NCBI GenBank assembly: GCA_035388585.1
Contig: DAOOQE010000036.1
Location: forward strand, 1-8,395
Direction: 5' to 3'
Source of the DNA: CAG-492 sp035388585
GTDB taxonomy: Bacteria; Bacillota; Clostridia; TANB77; CAG-508
DNA length: 8,395 nt
Positions 1 through 6,207 of this stretch are shown here, in pieces. Made by a program: the position numbers and the translations under genes. Position 1 is the stretch's first letter. Every line of letters starts with the position of its first letter. The notes under the pieces were generated by a model that was not told where the DNA came from, searched no databases, and worked only from the letters and a program-made list of their open reading frames with translations.

Positions 1-87
1 ATTAGCATTAGAGGATTAAAAAAGAGATAAAAAAATTGCCTACATTTACTTGACACATACTAGGAATGTAAAAAAGTAAAAAAACTA

Positions 88-116
88 TTGCAATTTATGG
101 ATTTTTTTGTTATAAT
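88..116 (+). promoter_or_regulatory. rpsB promoter (sigma-A type, extended -10)
   Basis: The -35 box is TTGCAA at 88-93. After exactly 17 nt comes a perfect TATAAT at 111-116, preceded by TG at 108-109 (extended -10). Transcription should start near 122-124, giving a leader of about 115 nt before rpsB. This is a housekeeping-type promoter, as expected for a ribosomal protein operon. The -10 box sits inside a 14-nt perfect palindrome (109-122). Confidence 0.85.
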
Positions 117-124
117 TATAACGT

Positions 125-167
125 TATAAATACACACATAAAGATAGTCTAGAAAGGTGTGCTTATA
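125..167 (+). promoter_or_regulatory. 5' hairpin in the rpsB leader
   Basis: TATAA (125-129) can pair with TTATA (163-167), and CACAC (133-137) with GTGTG (157-161), separated by a small internal loop. The result is a two-part stem close to the predicted transcript start. Ribosomal protein S2 is known to repress its own mRNA through a leader structure in gamma-proteobacteria. Whether this hairpin plays that part here is inference. The stem is mostly A-T and could be a 5'-end stabiliser or chance. Confidence 0.35.
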
Positions 168-238
168 TAAAATTTTAATATATAGGTCTGGATAGATGTT
201 TGAAACTTTATGGAAGTAAAACAAGAGGAGGAAATAAA

Positions 239-1030
239 ATGGCAGTAGTTGCAATGAAACAATTACTAGAAGCAGGTGTTCATTTCGGACATCAAACTAG
301 AAGATGGGATCCTAAAATGGCTGAATACATATTTCAAGCTAGAAATGGTATCCATATAATCGATTTACAAAAAACATCTAAAAAAATTGATGATGCTTAT
401 CTTTTTATTAAAGAGCAAGCAGAACAAGGTAAAACATTCCTATTTGTAGGAACAAAAAAACAAGCTCAAGACTGTATGAAAGAAGCAGCAGAAAAAAGTG
501 GTATGTACTTTGTTAACCAAAGATGGTTAGGAGGAATGCTAACAAATTTCGAAACAATAACAGCTAGAGTTAAAAGATTAAACGAATTAGAAAAAATGCA
601 AGAGGATGGAACATTTGATGTTCTACCTAAAAAAGAAGTTATTATATTAAAAAAAGAAATGGAAAAACTAGAAAAAAATCTTGGTGGAATAAAAAATATG
701 AAACAAACTCCGGGGGTTATGTTTATAGTAGATCCTAAAAAAGAAAAAATAGCTATATTAGAAGCAAGAAAATTAGGAATTCCAGTTGTAGGATTAGTTG
801 ACACAAACTGTAATCCAGAAGATGTTGATTACGCTATACCAGGTAATGATGATGCTATACGTGCAGTTAAATTAATTGCGGATGTTATGGCAAACGCTAT
901 TATTGAAGGAAAACAAGGGGAAACTTTTGAAACATCAGAAGTTGCAGAAGAAGTTTCTACTCAAGATAACAATGAAGTAAAATCAGAACAAATCAGTATG
1001 GAAGAAGTTGTAGCAAAAACAGAAGAATAA
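239..1030 (+). CDS. rpsB: 30S ribosomal protein S2
   Basis: Protein S2 of the small ribosomal subunit, 263 aa, needed for assembly of the 30S body and for efficient initiation. Family signatures are all visible: the N-terminal block around residues 6-27 (LLEAGVHFGHQTRRW), VGTKKQA at 70-76, FVNQRWLGGMLTNF at 91-104, and the C-terminal block GLVDTNCNPEDVDYAIPGND at 185-204. The middle section (about 105-155) is the lysine-rich coiled coil typical of S2. After about residue 225 there is an acidic tail, which varies in length between species. I chose ATG 239 because GAGGAGG (225-231) lies 7 nt upstream. An in-frame TTG at 200 would add 13 unconserved residues and has no ribosome binding site. It is the first gene of the rpsB-tsf operon, 81 bp before tsf. 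Confidence 0.98.
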   Translation: MAVVAMKQLLEAGVHFGHQTRRWDPKMAEYIFQARNGIHIIDLQKTSKKIDDAYLFIKEQAEQGKTFLFVGTKKQAQDCMKEAAEKSGMYFVNQRWLGGMLTNFETITARVKRLNELEKMQEDGTFDVLPKKEVIILKKEMEKLEKNLGGIKNMKQTPGVMFIVDPKKEKIAILEARKLGIPVVGLVDTNCNPEDVDYAIPGNDDAIRAVKLIADVMANAIIEGKQGETFETSEVAEEVSTQDNNEVKSEQISMEEVVAKTEE

Positions 1031-1058
1031 TTTTATAAAATATAAATTTGTTTAAATT

Positions 1059-1090
1059 AAAAGAGTAGGGCTCTTCTGCTCTGCTCTTTT
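1059..1090 (+). terminator. rpsB-tsf intercistronic hairpin, likely attenuator
   Basis: AAAAGAGTAGGGC (1059-1071) pairs with GCTCTGCTCTTTT (1078-1090) around the loop TCTTCT. This gives a 13-bp stem with two G-T wobbles, extendable by two more at 1057-1058/1091-1092. The U-rich end (four T) belongs to the stem itself, so termination would be partial. It is by far the most GC-rich structure between the two genes. It could lower tsf expression relative to rpsB, or protect the upstream 3' end after processing. It ends 8 nt before the tsf Shine-Dalgarno sequence. Confidence 0.6.
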
Positions 1091-1111
1091 GGATTAAGAA
1101 GGGGGAAAAAA

Positions 1112-1996
1112 ATGATAACAGCAAACCAAGTTAAAGATTTAAGAGAAAAAACAGGTGCAGGAATGATGGACTGTAAAAAAGTATTAACTGAAACTAATGG
1201 TGATATGGAAAAAGCTATTGAATTACTAAGAGAAAGAGGAATAGCAAAAGCAGCAAAAAAATCAGATAGAGTAGCTGCAGAAGGATTAGTTGACGCATAT
1301 GTTTCAGAAAATGGTAATGTTGGAGCAGTTGTTGAAGTTAATGCTGAAACAGATTTCGTTGGAAAAAACGAAGAATTCAAAAAATTTGTATCTGATATAG
1401 CAAAACAAGTAGCAGAAAAAAATCCAGCATCAGTTGATGAATTACTAGCACAAGTATCACTTTCTGAAAATGATAAAACAGTTCAAGAAGTTTTAACTAA
1501 TAAAATAGCAACTATAGGAGAGAATATGACAATTAGAAGATTTGAAAGATTTGAAGCTTCTAATGGAATAGTAGCTAAGTATCTTCATGGTGAAGGTAAA
1601 ATAGCTGTTTTAGTTGAAATGGAAAACTCTGATGAAGTGTTAGCAAAAGATATTTGTATGCAAATAGCTGCTGCAAAACCTGAATTTTTAGATAGAGAAT
1701 CAGTTCCAGCAGAGAGAGTAGAAAAAGAAATAGAAATATTGAAATCACAAGCAATGAATGAAGGAAAACCAGCTGAAATAGCAGAAAAAATGGTGATTGG
1801 AAGAATCGGAAAATTTTACGGGGAAATATGTTTAATAGAACAACAATTTGTTAAAGATCCAGATATCAAAATTAGTGCATTAATGGATTCTAAAAAAGCA
1901 AAAATAGTAAGATTTGCAAGATTGGAAAAAGGCGAAGGAATTGAGAAAAAAGAAGAAAACTTTGCTGAAGAAGTTGCAAGACAAGTAAAAATCTAA
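1112..1996 (+). CDS. tsf: Translation elongation factor Ts
   Basis: EF-Ts, the guanine-nucleotide exchange factor that releases GDP from EF-Tu, cytoplasmic, 294 aa (the usual length for Firmicutes). The N-terminal UBA-like domain is clear at residues 4-45 (VKDLREKTGAGMMDCKKVL, then DMEKAIELLRERG). The signature TDFVGKN at 80-86 is the loop that contacts the EF-Tu nucleotide site. Two core repeats follow, with YLHGEGKIAVLVEM at 157-170, and a C-terminal EQQFVKDPDIKI block at 243-254. ATG 1112 is preceded by AAGGGGG (1099-1105) at 6-nt spacing. It is co-transcribed with rpsB unless stopped at the hairpin between them, and is followed by its own terminator. Confidence 0.98.
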   Translation: MITANQVKDLREKTGAGMMDCKKVLTETNGDMEKAIELLRERGIAKAAKKSDRVAAEGLVDAYVSENGNVGAVVEVNAETDFVGKNEEFKKFVSDIAKQVAEKNPASVDELLAQVSLSENDKTVQEVLTNKIATIGENMTIRRFERFEASNGIVAKYLHGEGKIAVLVEMENSDEVLAKDICMQIAAAKPEFLDRESVPAERVEKEIEILKSQAMNEGKPAEIAEKMVIGRIGKFYGEICLIEQQFVKDPDIKISALMDSKKAKIVRFARLEKGEGIEKKEENFAEEVARQVKI

Positions 1997-2028
1997 AAAA
2001 TCTATAAACAAATAAAATAAAATTTAGG

Positions 2029-2074
2029 CTATATCTATAATGTTAATAATATGCATAGTAGATATAGTTTTTTT
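2029..2074 (+). terminator. Terminator of the rpsB-tsf operon
   Basis: CTATATCTA (2029-2037) pairs perfectly with TAGATATAG (2059-2067), and seven T follow (2068-2074). The loop is 21 nt and can form a small inner stem (CTAT/ATAG region). The stem is AT-rich for an intrinsic terminator, but position and T-run fit. It lies 32 nt after the tsf stop codon. Confidence 0.7.
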
Positions 2075-2084
2075 AATAATATAG

Positions 2085-2230
2085 ATGTTTAATAATTTTT
2101 TAAAATTACAACAGTATAACTGAAATTATTTCTATATAATATTTAAATATTTCACTTATGTTTAATAATTTTTTTAAAATCACAAAATTATAACTAAAAT
2201 TATTTCTATATAATATTTAAATATTTCGCT
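2085..2230. repeat. Tandem duplication, two copies of 72/73 bp
   Basis: Copy 1 is 2085-2156 and copy 2 is 2158-2230, offset by 73 bp. By eye they differ at five bases and by one T in a T-run (six against seven), so identity is about 92 percent. Each copy starts ATGTTTAATAATTTTT and ends with ATATTTAAATATTTC followed by RCT. Each contains the 12-nt palindrome ATATTTAAATAT and a TATAAT. No open reading frame runs through it. The second copy ends 1 nt before the -35 box of the next promoter. Confidence 0.9.
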
Positions 2231-2231
2231 A

Positions 2232-2259
2232 TTGTATTTTAATTCTTTTCTGATATAAT
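2232..2259 (+). promoter_or_regulatory. Promoter of the membrane protein-lspA operon
   Basis: TTGTAT (2232-2237), 16 nt, then TATAAT (2254-2259) with TG at 2251-2252, so an extended -10 element. Predicted start is near 2266, which leaves a leader of about 88 nt. It directly follows the second copy of the tandem duplication, which would put that duplication in the upstream-element or operator position. Confidence 0.7.
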
Positions 2260-2353
2260 TGTAATATTAGATATCATGAAAGAAATGATTAAAAGTTATG
2301 AATAATATATTTTTTTATATTACTTATTTGAAAAATAAAAAAGGAGAAAAATT

Positions 2354-3883
2354 ATGAAATTAAAGGCGGATAAATTTTTAAAATTATTATCAGTACTTTC
2401 AATAATAACAATTTCTTTTGTTATTACTCCTATAACTTTTCAAAATGATACTTTTTATACCATAAAAATAGGAGAACAAATCTTTTATAATGGTATAGAT
2501 ATGATGGATCACTTTTCTTGGCATGTTGATCTACCATATACTTATCCGCACTGGGCATATGATTTAATAACATACATTATATATAATAATTATGGATTTT
2601 TAGGATTATATATTCTAACATCTTTATTTTCAATAATATTAGGATGTGTTTTATATTATGTTAATACCAAAATATCAAAGAGTTATATAATTTCTATTAT
2701 AGTAACAATAACAACAATGATGTTATTTAAAAATTTTATTGCTGCAAGAGCTCAGTTAATTACATTTATTCTTTTTATTCTTACAATTTTTTATATAGAA
2801 AAGTTACTTGAAGAGAAAAACCTTTGGTATGCAATTGCACTAATTATTATTCCAATAATAATTGCAAATTTTCATCTTGCAGTATGGCCATTTTATTTTT
2901 TATTATATGTTCCATATATTGCAGAATATTTTGCAGTAATTATATGTGAAAGATTTAATAATAAATTCAAAAATCTTTTAGAACAAAAACTGATTTTAGA
3001 AAAAAAGAAAAATATAAAATTTTTAATTATAATATTTTTATTAGCTAGTATTACTGGATTATTAACCCCAACTGGTTTTGAACCATATACATACTTAGTA
3101 AAAACATTACAAGGTACGACAGTAAAAAGTATATCTGAACATGCACCATTGGTCTTAATTAATAAAAAAGAAATATTATTTTTTATAGGTGTTTTTGCAA
3201 GTATTTTTAGTTTTACAAATGTTAAAATTAAATTATGTGATTTTTTAATGATTTGTGGATTATTACTGCTTGCAATAGCCTCAAATAGACAAATCTCAAT
3301 GTTATTACTAATTGGATCAATTATTTTTACTAAACTTTTAAAAAACTTTATAGAATCATATCCAATTAATACATTTCAAAAAAAAATTGAAATTATATTT
3401 AGAAATAAATTAATATATTTTGCTGTTTTTTTAACAATTTTACTTTTGGGTAATTTAATTTATTCAAAACAGAAAAATGATAAATTCATTTCCGAAAGGT
3501 TATATCCAATTACAGCATCAAAATGGATAAAGCAAAATTTAGAGTTAAAAGATATTAAATTATTTAATGAGTATAATTACGGGAGTTATTTATTATATGA
3601 GGGAATACCCGTATTCATAGATTCAAGAGCTGATTTATATGCTCCTGAATTCAATAGAAAAAAAACGAAAAATGGAGAATTGTATGAAAGAAATATTTTT
3701 GATGATTATATTAATACTGTAGGTTTAAATATATATTATCATGAACAATTTGAAAAATATAAAGTCACTCATATAATTTTATATAAAAATTCAAAATTAA
3801 ATATATTATTAAATAATGATGACAGATACGAATTATTGTATTTTGATGAATATTTTGTTATTTATAAAAAACAAATTAATTAA
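2354..3883 (+). CDS. Polytopic membrane protein, GT-C glycosyltransferase-like
   Basis: Membrane protein of 509 aa with about 10 hydrophobic segments (roughly 10-30, 82-102, 110-130, 134-150, 158-195 probably as two, 222-238, 273-288, 295-310, 313-330, 352-370), then a soluble C-terminal part (371-509). The first outside loop carries acidic and aromatic residues (ND at 31-32, MDHFSWH at 51-57, PHW at 65-67), the layout of GT-C enzymes that use lipid-linked sugars. ARAQL at 131-135 and the tail block FNEYNYGSYLLYEGIPVFID (404-423) followed by SRADLY also resemble a widespread family of GT-C-like proteins. The substrate cannot be inferred, and catalysis is unproven. ATG 2354 has AAGGAG (2341-2346) at 7 nt. 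It is first in its operon, 25 bp before lspA. High A/T-ending codon use matches the neighbours. Confidence 0.65.
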   Translation: MKLKADKFLKLLSVLSIITISFVITPITFQNDTFYTIKIGEQIFYNGIDMMDHFSWHVDLPYTYPHWAYDLITYIIYNNYGFLGLYILTSLFSIILGCVLYYVNTKISKSYIISIIVTITTMMLFKNFIAARAQLITFILFILTIFYIEKLLEEKNLWYAIALIIIPIIIANFHLAVWPFYFLLYVPYIAEYFAVIICERFNNKFKNLLEQKLILEKKKNIKFLIIIFLLASITGLLTPTGFEPYTYLVKTLQGTTVKSISEHAPLVLINKKEILFFIGVFASIFSFTNVKIKLCDFLMICGLLLLAIASNRQISMLLLIGSIIFTKLLKNFIESYPINTFQKKIEIIFRNKLIYFAVFLTILLLGNLIYSKQKNDKFISERLYPITASKWIKQNLELKDIKLFNEYNYGSYLLYEGIPVFIDSRADLYAPEFNRKKTKNGELYERNIFDDYINTVGLNIYYHEQFEKYKVTHIILYKNSKLNILLNNDDRYELLYFDEYFVIYKKQIN

Positions 3884-3908
3884 ATTTTTAATAAGGCAAA
3901 GGTGAAAA

Positions 3909-4391
3909 ATGAAAGAAAAAAATAAAAAAATATATATGTACACTTCAATTATTGTTTTAATTATAATTGATCAGATTTTTAAAAAAATAGTAGAATTAAA
4001 TGTTTATAGTTTACCATTAAAAATAATTAATAATTTATTTCAAATATCGTATTTTGAGAATTTTGGAATTGCATTTGGAATAGGGACTGGGAATTTGATT
4101 ATATATATAATTGGAAATATTGTTATAATTGGTCTAATATTTAAGTTTATAATTAGTCAAGATCAAAGATTAGATTATAAAGATAAATTTGTTTTGTCAT
4201 TAATTTTAGCAGGTGGAATAAGTAATTTAATTGATAGAATAATAAGGGGATATGTTGTAGATTATTTAGAAATAATAAAATTATTTGCTTTTAATATTGC
4301 TGATATACTTATTTTTGTTGGAATTATTGGATTTGGAATTTCCTCATTAAAATACATGAAATCTGTAAGCAGTAAAAAAAATACGAACTAA
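3909..4391 (+). CDS. lspA: Lipoprotein signal peptidase (signal peptidase II)
   Basis: LspA, the membrane aspartyl protease that cuts the signal peptide from diacylglyceryl-prolipoproteins just before the lipidated cysteine, 160 aa as usual. Four membrane helices are visible (about 10-28, 62-83, 94-110, 128-147). The conserved motifs are present: D21 in the first helix (IIDQ), FENFGIAFG at 49-57, AGGISNLIDRIIRGYVVDYL at 101-120 with catalytic D109, and FNIAD at 128-132 with catalytic D132. The C-terminus is short and basic. ATG 3909 has AAAGGTG (3898-3904) close upstream. It lies 25 bp after the membrane protein gene and 13 bp before rluD. The lspA-rluD pair is a common Firmicutes neighbourhood, which supports both calls. 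Confidence 0.97.
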   Translation: MKEKNKKIYMYTSIIVLIIIDQIFKKIVELNVYSLPLKIINNLFQISYFENFGIAFGIGTGNLIIYIIGNIVIIGLIFKFIISQDQRLDYKDKFVLSLILAGGISNLIDRIIRGYVVDYLEIIKLFAFNIADILIFVGIIGFGISSLKYMKSVSSKKNTN

Positions 4392-4407
4392 AGGAGGAAA
4401 ATAATTG
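4391..4407 (+). promoter_or_regulatory. Ribosome binding site fixing a TTG start for rluD
   Basis: AAGGAGG (4391-4397) overlaps the last base of the lspA stop codon and sits 7 nt from TTG at 4405. The alternative in-frame ATG at 4414 is 16 nt away, too far for this site. The TTG start is therefore preferred, and the tight arrangement suggests coupled translation with lspA. Confidence 0.8.
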
Positions 4408-5301
4408 AAAAAAATGTTAGTAGAAAACAATGAAAATACAAGACTGGATTCATATATTGCAAGTAGAATAGAAATATCTAGAGTTGCAGTACAAAGACTA
4501 ATAGAACAAAACAAGATATTAGTTAATAGTAAAATACAAAAACCATCTTATAAAGTTCAAATAAATGATGAAATTTTTATGGAAGAATCAAATCCAATAG
4601 ACACAAAAATTATAGCACAAGAGATACCTATTGAGATAATTTATCAAGATGATGATATTATAGTTGTTAATAAACCAAAGGGTTTAGTTGTACATCCTGC
4701 AAATGGTAATCCAGATGGAACACTTGTAAATGCAATTATGTCAATATGTAAAGATTCTTTATCAGGTATTGGTGGAGAAATTAGACCTGGAATTATTCAT
4801 AGACTAGATAAAGACACATCAGGAGTTTTGATTATAGCAAAAAATGATAAAGCACATATAAATATTAGTGAACAAATTAAAAAGAGAGAAGTAAATAAAA
4901 TATATGTTGCCTTGGTAAGAGGTCAAGTGCCTGAAAATAATGCTACAATAAAAATGCCAATTGCTAGAAGTACAAAAGATAGAAAAAAAATGGCTGTTTC
5001 TAAAACAGGCAAAGAAGCTATAACACATTTTAAGGTATTGAAGAGGTATAAAAATTATACTTTATTAGAAGTTAAAATTGATACTGGAAGGACACACCAA
5101 ATTAGAGTTCATTTATCTGAAATAGGGTATCCAGTTATTGGAGATAGTGTTTATTCAAATGGGAAAAATGAATTTAATGTTCAGGGACAAATGTTACATG
5201 CTGAAAGCATAGAATTTAAACATCCAACTACAAATAAAAATATTAAGCTTGAGGCAAAATTGCCGGAATATTTTGAATCTATATTAAAAGAATTAAAATA
5301 A
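4405..5301 (+). CDS. RluD-type 23S rRNA pseudouridine synthase
   Basis: RluA/RluD family pseudouridine synthase, 298 aa, cytoplasmic. It converts uridine to pseudouridine in large-subunit rRNA. An N-terminal S4-like RNA-binding domain covers about 12-60 (RLDSYIASR, then SRVAVQRLIEQNKILVN). The catalytic domain follows, with PKGLVVHPA at 91-99 and the motif GIIHRLDKDTSG at 129-140, D135 being the catalytic aspartate. TGRTHQIRVHL at 227-237 is the conserved late motif. The presence of S4 and the order of motifs place it with RluD/YlyB-like proteins rather than single-domain RluA. The exact uridines cannot be read from sequence; E. coli RluD modifies 1911, 1915 and 1917. Start is TTG 4405 (see the ribosome binding site entry). 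It follows lspA by 13 bp; after it come 115 bp before the next gene. Confidence 0.93.
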   Translation: MKKMLVENNENTRLDSYIASRIEISRVAVQRLIEQNKILVNSKIQKPSYKVQINDEIFMEESNPIDTKIIAQEIPIEIIYQDDDIIVVNKPKGLVVHPANGNPDGTLVNAIMSICKDSLSGIGGEIRPGIIHRLDKDTSGVLIIAKNDKAHINISEQIKKREVNKIYVALVRGQVPENNATIKMPIARSTKDRKKMAVSKTGKEAITHFKVLKRYKNYTLLEVKIDTGRTHQIRVHLSEIGYPVIGDSVYSNGKNEFNVQGQMLHAESIEFKHPTTNKNIKLEAKLPEYFESILKELK

Positions 5302-5309
5302 TAAAAAAT

Positions 5310-5356
5310 AAATATATTTTTGTAATTAATATTAGATAATATAAAAAAATATATTT
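5310..5356. repeat. All-AT inverted repeat between two pseudouridine synthase genes
   Basis: AAATATATTTTT (5310-5321) and AAAAATATATTT (5345-5356) are perfect 12-bp arms separated by 23 nt. A stem of only A-T pairs is weak and lacks a following T-run, so it is not a convincing terminator. It may still be a weak end signal for the lspA-rluD part of the operon. The rest of this 115-bp gap shows no clear promoter. Confidence 0.4.
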
Positions 5357-5416
5357 TAAAGTTAATAGTAAAATTTTTACAAAAACATTAAAAATCAAAA
5401 ATTATGAAAGATGTGA

Positions 5417-6157
5417 ATGGATATGTCAGAAATTAGATTACAAAAATTCCTTGCTAATTCAGGAATATGTTCAAGAAGAAAAGCTGAGGAAAAAATACTA
5501 AATGGAGAAGTAATTGTAAACGGAAAAGTTATAGATGAACTGGGATATAAGGTTGATATTAGTAGAGATGAAATTAAATACAATGGCGAAATTATAAAAT
5601 TAAAATCAGAGTTTAAGTATATATTATTAAATAAACCAATTGGATATGTTACAACTGTAAAAGAACAATTTAATCGTCCTACTGTATTTGATTTGATAAA
5701 AGAAAAAAACATTAATTTATTACCTGTTGGAAGACTTGATATGTATACATCAGGAGCTTTGATTTTAACAAATGATGGCGATTTTATTTATAAAATAACA
5801 CATCCTAAAAACGAAATAGAGAAAACATATGTAGCAACAGTTAGGGGGATTATTAGCAACTGTGATGTTGAAAAATTAAGACAGGGTGTTAAAATAGAGG
5901 ATTATATTTCTGGAAAAGCAAAAGTTAAAATATTAAAAATAGATACTGTAAAAAATCAATCAAGAATTGAAATAATTATACATGAAGGAAAAAACAGAGA
6001 AGTAAGAAAAATGTGTGAAGCAGTTGGAAAGAATGTAATAGCGTTACATAGAAGCAAAATTGCTGGTCTTTCTATTAAAGAATTGAAAATTGCAGAGTAT
6101 AGAGAATTGACTGAAAAAGAAGTTAAAGAAATAAAAAACTATTGTAAAAATCCATAA
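5417..6157 (+). CDS. RsuA/RluB-family rRNA pseudouridine synthase
   Basis: Pseudouridine synthase of the RsuA/RluB/RluE/RluF family, 246 aa. The S4 RNA-binding domain is at residues 5-50 (RLQKFLANSGICSRRKAEE, then GEVIVNGKV). The catalytic domain has LLPVGRLDMYTSGALILTND at 101-120 with catalytic D108. HEGKNREVRKM at 189-199 is the family's late motif. In Firmicutes the usual member is RluB-like and acts on 23S rRNA (near E. coli U2605), but RsuA (16S U516) cannot be excluded. Start choice is less secure than for neighbours: ATG 5417 has only AAAG (5407-5410) upstream and a second ATG lies at 5423. An upstream in-frame stop (5414-5416) limits any extension. Weak initiation may keep expression low. 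It is 47 bp before the S1 protein gene. Confidence 0.92.
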   Translation: MDMSEIRLQKFLANSGICSRRKAEEKILNGEVIVNGKVIDELGYKVDISRDEIKYNGEIIKLKSEFKYILLNKPIGYVTTVKEQFNRPTVFDLIKEKNINLLPVGRLDMYTSGALILTNDGDFIYKITHPKNEIEKTYVATVRGIISNCDVEKLRQGVKIEDYISGKAKVKILKIDTVKNQSRIEIIIHEGKNREVRKMCEAVGKNVIALHRSKIAGLSIKELKIAEYRELTEKEVKEIKNYCKNP

Positions 6158-6190
6158 TTAATTATATAATAACGATATTACTAAAGAAAA

Positions 6191-6207
6191 AAGGAGAGAT
6201 TAAAGTG
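6191..6207 (+). promoter_or_regulatory. Ribosome binding site supporting a GTG start
   Basis: AAGGAGAG (6191-6198) precedes GTG 6205 by 8 nt counted from GGAG. The next in-frame methionine is residue 7, and the six residues before it fit the known start of this clostridial S1 protein type, so GTG is preferred. Confidence 0.75.

Larger units (their letters stand above)
2075..2353. other. Non-coding spacer with duplication and promoter
   Basis: The gap between tsf and the membrane protein gene is 357 bp counted from the tsf stop. After the terminator it holds the tandem 72/73-bp duplication (2085-2230), the promoter at 2232-2259, and a leader of about 88 nt with an all-AT hairpin (TAATATA 2303-2309 with TATATTA 2316-2322). 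No convincing gene is seen on either strand. Confidence 0.7.

Noticed and set aside
1..30. 3' end of an upstream gene
   Set aside because: Two frames give short tails (ending at 19, LALED, or at 30, ISIRGLKKR). With so few residues neither can be chosen or identified.
50..55. Perfect TTGACA as a -35 box for rpsB
   Set aside because: At 16-18 nt downstream there is no acceptable -10 (17 nt gives AAGTAA). The TTGCAA/TATAAT pair at 88-116 is much better.
200..238. N-terminal extension of rpsB from TTG 200
   Set aside because: The added 13 residues do not match S2 proteins and lack a ribosome binding site; ATG 239 has GAGGAGG at good spacing.
60..254. 64-codon open frame on the - strand over the rpsB promoter
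   Set aside because: Low-complexity hydrophobic and aromatic translation typical of AT-rich non-coding DNA, and it overlaps a good + strand promoter and leader.
466..804. Open frame of 112 codons on the - strand inside rpsB
   Set aside because: It is the antisense shadow of a strongly conserved gene, with no ribosome binding site or recognisable motif. The same applies to the - strand frames at 1057-1380, 4819-5028 and 5395-5712.
2276..2357. Small upstream ORFs before the membrane protein (9 codons from 2276, 19 codons from 2298 overlapping its ATG)
   Set aside because: Neither has a clear ribosome binding site and both are expected by chance in AT-rich sequence. The overlap with the start codon is interesting but not enough to call a leader peptide.
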